In this document: piece after piece, positions 7,843 through 14,856 of the stretch | How the letters are laid out: each line of letters begins with the position of its first letter | Numbering within the stretch: the stretch's first letter is position 1 | Source: Desulfobacula sp. | Lineage (GTDB): Bacteria; Desulfobacterota; Desulfobacteria; Desulfobacterales; Desulfobacteraceae | Length of the DNA stretch: 17,532 nt | Direction: 5' to 3' | Assembly: GCA_018702715.1 (NCBI GenBank) | Contig: JABIYQ010000134.1 | Coordinates: 1-17,532 of the forward strand | Program-made: the position numbers and the translations under genes | The notes under the pieces: generated by a model | Databases searched by the model: none | Seen by the model: only the letters and a program-made list of their open reading frames with translations | Told to the model about the DNA's origin: nothing

Positions 7843-9186
7843 TCAGTCGATGCGTACCTGCTGTTCTTTGAGAATCTTCTGTACTTTTTTAATATCAACC
7901 AAACGGCAGTTGACATTTTGTTTTACTGAAACAGCAGCGGCAACACCGGCACCCTGACCGCTTACACAGCAGCACATCATCTGGCGCGTGGCTGCAAAGG
8001 CAATTTTGTCTGCTGATATGCATCGACCGGCCACAAGAAGGTTTTCAACTTTAAGAGGCAGGATAGCCCTGAAAGGTAGTTGCAGATAACGTCCCGTGGT
8101 GGGCATGGTAACAACCCCATAAGCATCCAGAAACTCAGGAAAGATTCCAATGGAATCCTTAAACCGGGCCTGGGATTTAACATCATCTTCCGTGATAATA
8201 TATTCACCAATGATTTCTCTGGACTCGCGGATTCCAACGGATGAGTTAAAGGTTCGCAGGCGGGCTTTTTCAAATCCTGGTGTGTATTTCTTAAGGGCAG
8301 CAACGGCCCAGACAGCCTCCTGGCGGCCCATGATTTCGGCGTGGGTCAAATCCCGGACATCCGTGGCATCTATATTGAGAACATGGGCAACATCAATGTT
8401 CATGGCCTCCCCGGCATCTGTCAATGTATCCCAGTAACCAATGATGGGAGTCCCGGCAGGGATTTCACCGGCAGCAGTGGCCTTTTCAAAGGGTTCCGAG
8501 ATAAAGGTTGAGAACATATCATCCTCTTTGCCCGTGGTCTCAAGAGCCCAGTCTCCCAGTGTGGAGGGATTGCCTTTTACATAGGAGAGAAAGGCATCCA
8601 CATCTACACCGCTGCAACCAAAGCTGGTGGTGGTGCCCATCATGGATTCCTTAGGCTCCTTGCGAAAGGGAGCCCCGGTCTTAAAGGCCAGATCAGCGTC
8701 TCCCGTAGCATCTATGAATTGTTTGGCCATGATGGCCTGCCTGCCGGATTTGCTTTCTGTAATAACTCCTGTGATGGTATCTCCTTCCATGATCACATCC
8801 GTTACCATACAATGCAGCAAAGGGATTATACCTGCTTCTTCAATCAACACATCTGCCACATATTTAAACATGTCCGTGTCCAGCATTTCACCGTCACCTT
8901 CAGGATCTTTATGACTGGCCCCCATCTTTTTGGCACGCATTTCAAACTCCACCCCGATACCGCCGGCATCAATGGTATGTTCACGACGATACCAGGAAAT
9001 GGTACCCACCATGGCCAGGGTGATGTTACCGCCAAAACAGCCGTATCGTTCCACCAGCATTGTAGAAGCTCCGGCCCGGGCCGATGCAAGGGCGGCACTA
9101 AGGCCTGCAGGGCCACTGCCGATAACCAGTACATCCGTTTTTGCCATAACTGGTATTGTCTTTGATGGTTCGACATAATGTTCCAT
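7843..9186 (-). CDS. FAD-dependent oxidoreductase (PF12831-like), paralogue A
   Basis: 447 residues. The N-terminal dinucleotide fold shows GSGPAG (residues 23-28), then VERYGCFGGN, a Cys-containing loop typical of the PF12831 flavoprotein family. The C-terminal flavin segment reads RQMMCCCVSGQGAGVAAA. Members are soluble dehydrogenases or reductases of poorly known substrates. It is plainly a paralogue of the neighbouring gene at 9259-10599, matching it from the first ten residues (KTIPxMAKTDVLVIGSGP) to the last (VRI then an acidic residue). The ATG at 9186 has AAGGAAAA at good spacing. It is the second gene of a two-gene minus-strand operon and converges on the GRE operon. Two near-identical folds side by side suggest a heterodimer or two successive redox steps; this is inference. 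Confidence 0.83.
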   Translation of the reverse strand: MEHYVEPSKTIPVMAKTDVLVIGSGPAGLSAALASARAGASTMLVERYGCFGGNITLAMVGTISWYRREHTIDAGGIGVEFEMRAKKMGASHKDPEGDGEMLDTDMFKYVADVLIEEAGIIPLLHCMVTDVIMEGDTITGVITESKSGRQAIMAKQFIDATGDADLAFKTGAPFRKEPKESMMGTTTSFGCSGVDVDAFLSYVKGNPSTLGDWALETTGKEDDMFSTFISEPFEKATAAGEIPAGTPIIGYWDTLTDAGEAMNIDVAHVLNIDATDVRDLTHAEIMGRQEAVWAVAALKKYTPGFEKARLRTFNSSVGIRESREIIGEYIITEDDVKSQARFKDSIGIFPEFLDAYGVVTMPTTGRYLQLPFRAILPLKVENLLVAGRCISADKIAFAATRQMMCCCVSGQGAGVAAAVSVKQNVNCRLVDIKKVQKILKEQQVRID

Positions 9187-9238
9187 ATATTGTTTTCCTT
9201 ATCTATTTAGCACCCATGGAAAATCGTGGATTTTTCCG

Positions 9239-9266
9239 TCAGTGTTATTCAATCAGTGTTATTCAA
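9239..9266. repeat. 14-bp perfect tandem duplication at the 3' end of FAD paralogue B
   Basis: TCAGTGTTATTCAA occurs twice in direct succession (9239-9252 and 9253-9266). The right copy contains the last Ile-Glu codons and the TAA stop of the gene ending at 9259. The left copy lies just outside it. This looks like a replication-slippage duplication that left the reading frame intact. Confidence 0.85.
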
Positions 9267-10599
9267 TTCTGACCCCTTGTTTTTTTAAAGCCTTTTGAAC
9301 CTTTGATATGTCGACCCCGCGGCAGGTGACCTTGTCCTTGACGGATACTGCCGCGGCAACTCCTGCACCCTGTCCAGTTACAGTGCAGCACATCATCTGG
9401 CGGGTTGCGGCATGGGTGATTTTATCCCCTGCTACACAGCGTCCTGCCACCAGAAGGTTTTCCACTTTTTGGGGAAGAATAATACCGTAGGGAACATGAA
9501 AATATCTGCCAGTACTTGGCATGATAGCTGTATTGTTGCCATCCAGAAATTCCGGGTTGATGCCGATGGAATCTTTAAAGCGTGCTTCATTTAACACGTC
9601 GTGTTTGGTAAGGTTGTATGCGCCCAAAATTTTTCTGGATTCGCGAGTCCCCAGGGATGCACCAATGGTCCTGAGGCGCGCCTTATCAAATCCCGGGGTA
9701 TATTTTTTTAAGGCCTTAATTGCCCACATGACATGTTTTCTTCCTTCAATTTCAGCTTTTGTCAGGTCCTGCACATCCGTACAATCATAGCCGGGCATGT
9801 GGATTGCATTGAGGCTTCTGACTTCTCCGGCATCCGTGAAATCATTCCAATAACTGGCGAGATGGGCATATTCGGGTATTTCACCATTCTCCTTTGCCTT
9901 TGTAAAGGGCTCCACAAGAAAGGTGCTGAACTCTTTTGCTTCTTTTTCTCCTGATTCCTGGCCCCAGTCTGCTATGGAGGTCTGGCGGTTAATGATATAG
10001 TCCAGGAAAGTTTGAACATCCACCCCGCTGCAGCCAAAGTTAACACTCACAGGCTCCAGTGTATCTTTGGGATCAAGGCGATAGGGAGCGCCGCAAAAGT
10101 GTGCAATATCAGCATCCCCCGTGGCATCAATAACCCTTTTGGCCAATATGGCCTGGCGGCCGGATTTGCTTTCCGTGATAACGCCCTTAATCTTATTGCC
10201 CTCCATGATGACATCAACGGTGGAACAGTGAAGCACAGGGACGAGACCCGACTCCTGAACCAGGGTGTCGGCAACATATTTGAACATTTCCGTATCAATA
10301 ATTTCGTAAAGAAAAATACTGAGGCTTGCCCCCATCTCCCTGGACCGCTGCTCAAATTCACAACCTACACCTCCGGCATCAACCACCTTGTCGTTTGAGC
10401 GATACCAGGCAAGGGTTCCAATCATGGACTGAGTAATATTGCCGCCGAAACAGCCATAGCGTTCCACCAGCATTGTGTCCACACCTTCACGGGCGCAGGC
10501 CAGAGCGGCAGAGAGTCCTCCGGGTCCGCTGCCAATGACAAGGACATCTGTCTTGGCCATGATGGGTATTGTTTTTACCGGTATTTCAATGGTTTCCAT
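9259..10599 (-). CDS. FAD-dependent oxidoreductase (PF12831-like), paralogue B
   Basis: 446 residues, one shorter than paralogue A. GSGPGG (residues 23-28) begins the FAD fold; VERYGCFGGNIT follows, and the C-terminal RQMMCCTVTGQGAG closes the flavin site. Between these, long stretches such as the DATGDADIA and TPGFDKARLRT segments are shared with paralogue A. Residues near 85-105 and 185-230 differ, which suggests a changed substrate pocket. Its ATG has AGGAAGG about 8 bases upstream, a strong site. It is first in the minus-strand pair, 72 bases ahead of paralogue A. A sigma70-like promoter candidate lies at 10642-10669. The electron acceptor and substrate are unknown; no membrane segment or signal peptide is seen. 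Confidence 0.83.
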   Translation of the reverse strand: METIEIPVKTIPIMAKTDVLVIGSGPGGLSAALACAREGVDTMLVERYGCFGGNITQSMIGTLAWYRSNDKVVDAGGVGCEFEQRSREMGASLSIFLYEIIDTEMFKYVADTLVQESGLVPVLHCSTVDVIMEGNKIKGVITESKSGRQAILAKRVIDATGDADIAHFCGAPYRLDPKDTLEPVSVNFGCSGVDVQTFLDYIINRQTSIADWGQESGEKEAKEFSTFLVEPFTKAKENGEIPEYAHLASYWNDFTDAGEVRSLNAIHMPGYDCTDVQDLTKAEIEGRKHVMWAIKALKKYTPGFDKARLRTIGASLGTRESRKILGAYNLTKHDVLNEARFKDSIGINPEFLDGNNTAIMPSTGRYFHVPYGIILPQKVENLLVAGRCVAGDKITHAATRQMMCCTVTGQGAGVAAAVSVKDKVTCRGVDISKVQKALKKQGVRIE

Positions 10600-10641
10600 A
10601 ATTATGCCTTCCTGTTTCCCTTTTTAATTGTTGATTTGAGA

Positions 10642-10669
10642 ATTATCACATATTTGCAGGGAACTCCAA
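10642..10669 (-). promoter_or_regulatory. Candidate sigma70-like promoter for the FAD oxidoreductase pair
   Basis: Read on the minus strand, TTGGAG (10664-10669) and GATAAT (10642-10647) are separated by 16 bases and lie about 45-70 bases upstream of the start at 10599. The boxes are good but the region is AT-rich, so chance matches are possible. Confidence 0.35.
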
Positions 10670-10806
10670 AAAAAATTATTTTTGTGGTGAAAAGTACAGG
10701 CTTAATTTAACAATTGTTGCATGGTTTTAATTAATGGCAGCCATATTTTCTGATAAAGAAAAAAATCTCCCATATAATATCCCCTATCGCTTTTGTTTGC
10801 GGATAC

Positions 10807-10834
10807 TTGATCTCAGGGTTATCGTCCTTATATT
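10807..10834 (+). promoter_or_regulatory. Candidate sigma70-like promoter for the 80-residue protein
   Basis: TTGATC (10807-10812), a 16-base spacer and TATATT (10829-10834) precede the gene at 10886 by about 50 bases. An isolated perfect TATAAT at 10773-10778 lacks a good -35 box and is the alternative. The rest of the 286-base divergent gap shows nothing else recognisable. Confidence 0.3.
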
Positions 10835-10885
10835 CAGGATTAAAGTCTCTTGTAAATTGGTGAATTCAAAAGGAGGGGATTTTTC

Positions 10886-11128
10886 ATGATTAATATATCT
10901 AAAAAGACGAAAAAATCGCGAGATGTCATAAAAAAAAGTATTGATAAATATTTTGGGAAAAATGGATTAGGGTTAGATCAATCAAGAGCCCAGAATTGTT
11001 GTGCCTATTTTGAAGGAGGCGGCGGTTTTGTTGCCGTTGAAATTTTGGATGAAGAAGACAAGCGTGTCATTAATATTCAGTCGAGAGAATGGGAATATCA
11101 CGCCAAGCAATATATGCAGTCGATATAA
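10886..11128 (+). CDS. Small conserved-looking protein of unknown function (80 aa)
   Basis: An 80-residue protein with a near-ideal ribosome binding site (AGGAGGGG, about 7 bases before the ATG), so it is very likely translated. A basic N-terminal half (Lys-rich, probably helical) contains YFGKNGLGL. This is followed by NCCAYFEGGGGFVAVEI, two adjacent cysteines and a four-glycine turn in what looks like a beta-hairpin, and it ends with a charged REWEYHAKQYM helix. I have seen similar small proteins, with the FEGGGGF and REW-Y elements, in diverse anaerobes and Chloroflexi, but know no function. There is no signal peptide or membrane segment. It stands alone between the divergent FAD pair and a long AT-rich gap, so context does not help. 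Confidence 0.75.
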   Translation: MINISKKTKKSRDVIKKSIDKYFGKNGLGLDQSRAQNCCAYFEGGGGFVAVEILDEEDKRVINIQSREWEYHAKQYMQSI

Positions 11129-11145
11129 TAGCATTCAAATGCTGA

Positions 11146-11241
11146 TCACGCACAGATGGTCATGGTTTGTGGATCACATAAATCATCTTTTTGAATAGCG
11201 CCTTTTCCACAACCGCCACAAAAAAAGTCAAATTTTGTCAC
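11146..11241 (-). CDS. Possible tiny Cys-rich protein or gene remnant (31 aa)
   Basis: A GTG-started frame of 31 residues: VTKFDFFCGGCGKGAI, then a QKDDLCDP segment and a final ICA. The CGGCG plus LCDP spacing looks like a zinc or iron ribbon. Its GTG overlaps the TGA of the upstream small frame (GTGA), the arrangement of coupled genes. It could equally be the tail of a longer gene split by a frameshift at that point. No homologue can be named. Low confidence that it is a functional gene. Confidence 0.3.
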   Translation of the reverse strand: MTKFDFFCGGCGKGAIQKDDLCDPQTMTICA

Positions 11242-11366
11242 TTGAGGCTTGCAAAGATGTATTTTCTTTTTGGCTTGTTGACCGAAATCTCCACAATCAT
11301 GGCTAAATCCAAATGGGCTTTTTCATTTATATTCCTATTTGATGACCACAAATAATGACCCATCAT
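11238..11366 (-). CDS. Possible small protein or gene remnant (42 aa)
   Basis: A minus-strand frame of 42 residues beginning with two Met codons (11366 and 11363), with GAGGAGG about 11 bases upstream. The peptide is MMGHYLWSSNRNINEK followed by a hydrophobic-acidic stretch and a basic KPKRKY end. The frame stays open for about 24 codons upstream of the Met codons, without a better start. It joins the Cys-rich frame through a GTGA overlap. The strong Shine-Dalgarno and coupling favour expression. The small size and the upstream open frame favour a decayed gene. Confidence 0.3.
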   Translation of the reverse strand: MMGHYLWSSNRNINEKAHLDLAMIVEISVNKPKRKYIFASLK

Positions 11367-11455
11367 ATCCTTACTATCCTCCTCTCCATGATCTTTTTTA
11401 ACAATAATTTGATAATCTATAACAAATATTCATATATAATATTATAATTATTAGT

Positions 11456-11485
11456 TTGACTTATAGTTATCCATATCAATATAAC
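11456..11485 (+). promoter_or_regulatory. Candidate sigma70-like promoter for the citrate-synthase-like operon
   Basis: TTGACT (11456-11461), an 18-base spacer and TATAAC (11480-11485) form a plausible promoter, with transcription expected near 11492 and a leader of about 155 bases before the gene at 11648. The surrounding AT-richness lowers its specificity. Confidence 0.35.
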
Positions 11486-11583
11486 CATAACCGGGTAAAA
11501 CAACGGGATTGAGCGAGTTTATTACGGGGTATTTTATACTGTTTTGCCTGGCCGAATTTATGTAGAAAAACAAATTAAAGGGA

Positions 11584-11621
11584 CAATATTAATTAACATT
11601 ATTAAGTATCAATATTAATTA
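11584..11621 (+). repeat. 12-bp direct repeat in the leader of the citrate-synthase-like operon
   Basis: CAATATTAATTA occurs at 11584-11595 and again at 11610-11621, 26 bases apart start to start. The second copy ends 26 bases before the ATG. The spacing, about two and a half helical turns, and the position between promoter candidate and ribosome binding site would suit a regulator site, but the sequence is A/T only apart from the first C, so chance is possible. Confidence 0.5.
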
Positions 11622-11647
11622 TCACGGAAATTAATGGAGGAGCAAGA

Positions 11648-12544
11648 ATGGACAGAGAGCCAACCTTAAGAAGGAAAACGGCACTTTCCTACAAAACCGA
11701 AGAAAAAACAGTGATGAGAGGCTATAGTTTAAGCGATATGGCTGAAGAAGGCTATTCTTTTTACGATGCCATGTTTGTGTTATTCCAGAGCCGCATTCCA
11801 ACCCAAAAAGAAGAAAAAATGCTTAAGTATGAAATGGGTGTGTTTCTTGAACATTCCATGTCTCCATCGGCAGTTGGCGCAATTGGTGTAAGTGCAGGCA
11901 GGCCAAATCTTCCGGTTTGCGTTGCAGCCGCTGTTTCTACCTTTGGAGGAGTTCATGGCCCGGGCGCAGCCCATGGATACATGCTGAATAAATACCTGGA
12001 AAGAGGCTATAAAGAGGGAAAAACTGTGGATGAAATGGCTAAGACCCTTGTGGATGACTACCTGGATAATGGTACACCCGTCATGGGCATGGGGCAACCC
12101 CAGCATATTGACAGTGATCCCAGGGCGGAACCAATCCATCTTAAACAGGAAGAGCTTGAGCTGGAGGGTGTCTATCTTGAATTTCAAAGAGCTTTGGAAA
12201 AATATTTTCATGCAAGACGCAAGGTGGACGGACGTTCCTATGTTGGTGTTAATGTTGTAGGTTCCGGGAATACTGCATTGATGGAAATTGGGTTTTCACC
12301 CAATGCTGGTTGGTGTATTGGAAGTGTGGTAAGGGGTTTCAGTTGTGCTGCCCATGCATTGTATAATATGAAAAGAGGCCGCGCATGGGGTGCTTCCAGA
12401 AATGAACCCATGGTTCAGATGATTGACTTGTCCATGATTAAATATGTGGGTCCAAAAGACAGAATTGTACCAAAACAGGAAGAAAGACAGGAATATGCAA
12501 AAAAACAGAAAGAAGAAGGAGAATATAAACAATGGGTTATCTAG
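11648..12544 (+). CDS. Divergent citrate-synthase / citryl-CoA-lyase-fold protein, subunit 1
   Basis: 298 residues, the size of short citrate-synthase-like proteins (citryl-CoA lyase type; PF00285) rather than the ~430 of full enzymes. RGYSLSDMAEEGYSFYDAMFVLF and the SRIPTQKEEKML helix match the N-terminal lobe. GGVHGPG keeps the first active-site His (His103). In place of the canonical GFGH comes GMGQPQH before DSDPRA (second His replaced by Gln150, with a shifted His153). In the segment where the catalytic Asp is expected (NVDG) the sequence is NVVG (Val204). Arg229 and His236 in the RGFSCAAH helix are retained. GGAGG 8 bases before the ATG is a strong site. Its stop overlaps the next gene by 13 bases, so the two are probably made as one complex. 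The reaction is unknown. Confidence 0.75.
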   Translation: MDREPTLRRKTALSYKTEEKTVMRGYSLSDMAEEGYSFYDAMFVLFQSRIPTQKEEKMLKYEMGVFLEHSMSPSAVGAIGVSAGRPNLPVCVAAAVSTFGGVHGPGAAHGYMLNKYLERGYKEGKTVDEMAKTLVDDYLDNGTPVMGMGQPQHIDSDPRAEPIHLKQEELELEGVYLEFQRALEKYFHARRKVDGRSYVGVNVVGSGNTALMEIGFSPNAGWCIGSVVRGFSCAAHALYNMKRGRAWGASRNEPMVQMIDLSMIKYVGPKDRIVPKQEERQEYAKKQKEEGEYKQWVI

Positions 12545-13611
12545 ATCAGGAAAAAACCGATGCACTCAACAAGCTGAAGAGAGAACGTGGGGTCGGTAAT
12601 CTGGACAGCGAGAAAAATCCATTTGATTATCACGCCAGAGAATACGGTACTATGCCGCAAGACAACAAACGTGCCCCATTTCAGTGGGTTTCTGAAGTTT
12701 CCTATAAAAATGTCCACAGGATCGTGGCCAGGGGATATGACACAACAGAGTTGATGGAAGAGGGTTATGGCGTTATTGAAGTCCTGTTTGTAGATTATCA
12801 GGCACGCATACCCACAATTGAAGAAGAGAAAATGCTTAATTATGTAATGATTATGATGATGGAGGATGGACTTTCCGGGCCTGCTGCTATCTCCAGAATT
12901 GTTGCTAAATCCAAAACTTTTTTGACCCAGGCATGCGGTGCATCAATCATGGCGTTTGGACATGCCTATGGTGCTTATTCAAGCTTTGGGAACAGGCTTG
13001 AAAATTATATAAAACGTGCTGAACTCGAAAATATTACCCTGAATCAAGCTGCCAAACTTCTTGTTCAGGAGAATGGTATTGACGAAGCTTTGGGTGTTTC
13101 AGGTCTTATGCTCAAAGATCCAGCAGCAAAACGCATGATCGCCCGTGCTCAAAAACTGGGCGTGGCAGGCGTCAATATAGAATTTATGACAGAAGTGGTC
13201 AAGGCTGCTCAGGGTGCAAGTTTCGAACCTGTAGACATTGATATGCTCGGTGCAACCGGAGCTGTGATGCAGGATCTTGGGTTTACCCCTGAAGCGACCT
13301 GGGCAATCCTTGCCATTACACGTTCATTTGGTGCCGGTGCCCATTATATTGAAGAGGTGGAAAGAGAAGAATTGTCAAGAATGGGCCAGCAATTATCACC
13401 CAAAGAGGATTATGATGGACCTGCAGACCGGCCTGTTCCACCACTCAAAGACAGAGAAAAAGTTTCCAAGTCAGCAATATGTAAGACACCCGAAGAATGG
13501 AAACAGCGGTTTGATGAAATGAAAGGAGTTATGGGTAGTGGTTTTTCAATCATTGAAGAAGTTGCAGATCCAAGCAAGAAGTCTGGAATGAAAAAGGTAG
13601 GAAAATTATAA
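12532..13611 (+). CDS. Divergent citrate-synthase / citryl-CoA-lyase-fold protein, subunit 2
   Basis: 359 residues. A charged N-terminal extension of ~50 residues precedes a citrate-synthase-like core parallel to the upstream protein (ARGYDTTELMEEGYG, ARIPTIEEEKML). A charged C-terminal tail of ~75 residues follows. His144 in AFGHAYG occupies the first active-site His position. The second His is missing (ALGVSGLMLKDPAAK in place of GFGHxxxKxxDPRA). The catalytic-Asp loop reads DIDMLGATG, with acidic residues two and four positions off the ungapped site. Arg264 and His271 end the usual helix. The start lies inside the upstream gene, with AGGAG 8 bases ahead. It is thus a paralogue and likely a heteromeric partner of subunit 1. 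Whether the pair condenses, cleaves or only binds an acyl-CoA cannot be said. Confidence 0.72.
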   Translation: MGYLDQEKTDALNKLKRERGVGNLDSEKNPFDYHAREYGTMPQDNKRAPFQWVSEVSYKNVHRIVARGYDTTELMEEGYGVIEVLFVDYQARIPTIEEEKMLNYVMIMMMEDGLSGPAAISRIVAKSKTFLTQACGASIMAFGHAYGAYSSFGNRLENYIKRAELENITLNQAAKLLVQENGIDEALGVSGLMLKDPAAKRMIARAQKLGVAGVNIEFMTEVVKAAQGASFEPVDIDMLGATGAVMQDLGFTPEATWAILAITRSFGAGAHYIEEVEREELSRMGQQLSPKEDYDGPADRPVPPLKDREKVSKSAICKTPEEWKQRFDEMKGVMGSGFSIIEEVADPSKKSGMKKVGKL

Positions 13612-13644
13612 GATTTTTATCATTTTTAAGAGGGAGAAGATAAG

Positions 13645-14778
13645 ATGGAAGTTGTCAAACCCGTTAAAAGAAATATCCTTCTCAATCCAGGGCCCGCCAC
13701 AACAAGTGATGCAGTTAAATATGCCCAGGTCATACCTGATATTTGCCCGAGAGAGCAGGAATTCGTAGATGTTATGACTGGTGTTCGTAAGGATCTGGTC
13801 AAAGTAGTACATGGAGATCCTGAAAAATACACTTCAGTGATTTTTGCAGGATCAGGAACCATTGTTCAGGATGTCCTGGTCAACTCTCTGGTTCCTGAAG
13901 GTAAAAAAATCATGGTTGTGAACAATGGTGCCTATGCGGCAAGAATGGTTAAAATTGCCAAATTTTACCATATTGATTGTGTGGATCTTCAATTCTCAAC
14001 AACTGGACTGCCGGATCTTGCAAAGGTAAAAAAGGCCATTGAAGAGGATAAGGACATAGCTGTGGTCGCAGCTGTCCACCACGAGACGGGAACCGGAGTT
14101 TTAAATCCCATCAGGGAAATAGGCAGGATGGCACATGACAATGATTGTATCTTTATTGTGGACACTATTTCCACCTACGGATTAAGACCCATTGATATTG
14201 AAGAAGAAAATATTGATTTTCTGATGTCCTCGGCTCAAAAAGGCCTTGCAGCAATGACTGGTGCTTCCTGGACCGTGGGAAATATCAAGGCCATTGAAAA
14301 ATCAAAAGATTATCCCACCAGATCTTATTATTGCAATCTTTTCATGCAGTATGATTTCTTTAACAGGGTTGGGGAAATGCACTTTACTCCTCCTGTTCAG
14401 ACGATCTATGCCCTTGCCCGGGCTATTAAGGAATATTTTGAAGAAGGGGAACAAAATCGCTGGAATCGCTTACAAAAATGTTGGGAGGCAATCCACAAGG
14501 GTTTAGAGCAGATCGGACTTGAATCTGTTATTGATAAGCAGATCCAGGGCAAGCTTGTTGTTACAATCAAAGCCCCGGATGATGGTAAATTTGATTTTGT
14601 CACCCTTCACGATTATTGCTTTGAGCGCGGGTTTACAATTTATCCGGGCAAAATGTTCGGCCTTAAAACATTCAGGCTGTGCAATCTTGGATTAATCTCC
14701 CATTGTGACATTGAAGATTATTTTGTGACGGCTAAGGAAGCATTTAAGCAGATGGGGTATAAACTTCCCATAAAATAA
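13645..14778 (+). CDS. PhnW-like class V aminotransferase (2-aminoethylphosphonate:pyruvate transaminase family)
   Basis: 377 residues, close to PhnW (~367). Recognisable PhnW-type blocks run through the protein: LLNPGPATTS, YTSVIFAGSGT, NNGAYAARMV, VHHETGTGVLNPI, IVDTISTYG and TIYPGKMF. Lys199 in SSAQKG is the PLP Schiff-base lysine, and Asp173 pairs with the cofactor nitrogen. Arg344 in TFRLCNLG matches the PhnW carboxylate-binding Arg. Family members move an amino group between pyruvate or glyoxylate and small amines or amino acids. Here the genes for phosphonoacetaldehyde hydrolase and for phosphonoacetaldehyde oxidation are not seen, so 2-aminoethylphosphonate is only one option; taurine or another omega-amine is possible. 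GGGAGAAG upstream is a good ribosome binding site; the gap after the citrate-synthase pair is 33 bases. Likely in the same operon. Confidence 0.83.
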   Translation: MEVVKPVKRNILLNPGPATTSDAVKYAQVIPDICPREQEFVDVMTGVRKDLVKVVHGDPEKYTSVIFAGSGTIVQDVLVNSLVPEGKKIMVVNNGAYAARMVKIAKFYHIDCVDLQFSTTGLPDLAKVKKAIEEDKDIAVVAAVHHETGTGVLNPIREIGRMAHDNDCIFIVDTISTYGLRPIDIEEENIDFLMSSAQKGLAAMTGASWTVGNIKAIEKSKDYPTRSYYCNLFMQYDFFNRVGEMHFTPPVQTIYALARAIKEYFEEGEQNRWNRLQKCWEAIHKGLEQIGLESVIDKQIQGKLVVTIKAPDDGKFDFVTLHDYCFERGFTIYPGKMFGLKTFRLCNLGLISHCDIEDYFVTAKEAFKQMGYKLPIK

Positions 14779-14856
14779 TGGTTTTAATAGTGATATATTA
14801 GGTTTCAGGAATTTTTTTTAAATATATTAATTACATAACTTAGATGGAGAAAAAAC

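Larger units (their letters stand above)
11129..11647. other. 519-base AT-rich intergenic region
   Basis: No full-length gene lies here. It holds a short AGCATT-CA-AATGCT palindrome just after the 80-residue gene (11130-11143), with no T-run to make it a terminator. Two very small overlapping minus-strand frames (11146-11366), a sigma70-like box pair (11456-11485) and a 12-bp direct repeat (11584-11621) are listed separately. From 11400 to 11470 the sequence is nearly pure A and T. The leader between the promoter candidate and the gene at 11648 would be about 155 bases, long enough for post-transcriptional control, though no known riboswitch was recognised. Confidence 0.6.

Noticed and set aside
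8719..9165. Long open frame antisense to FAD paralogue A
   Set aside because: It has no ribosome binding site and its sequence mirrors the codon pattern of the real gene; a similar shadow occurs over the paralogue at 10012-10398.
11130..11143. Terminator of the 80-residue gene (AGCATT-CA-AATGCT)
   Set aside because: The stem is only 6 bp with a 2-base loop and no T-run.
11549..11564. Sigma54-type -24/-12 promoter (TGGCC-GAATT-TATGT)
   Set aside because: The GG element is present, but the -12 element reads GT rather than GC and no enhancer-binding regulator gene is nearby.
11648..13611. The pair as ATP-citrate lyase or CitDEF citrate lyase subunits
   Set aside because: No ATP-grasp or acyl-carrier components are present, and the proteins match the citrate-synthase fold, not the CitE TIM barrel.
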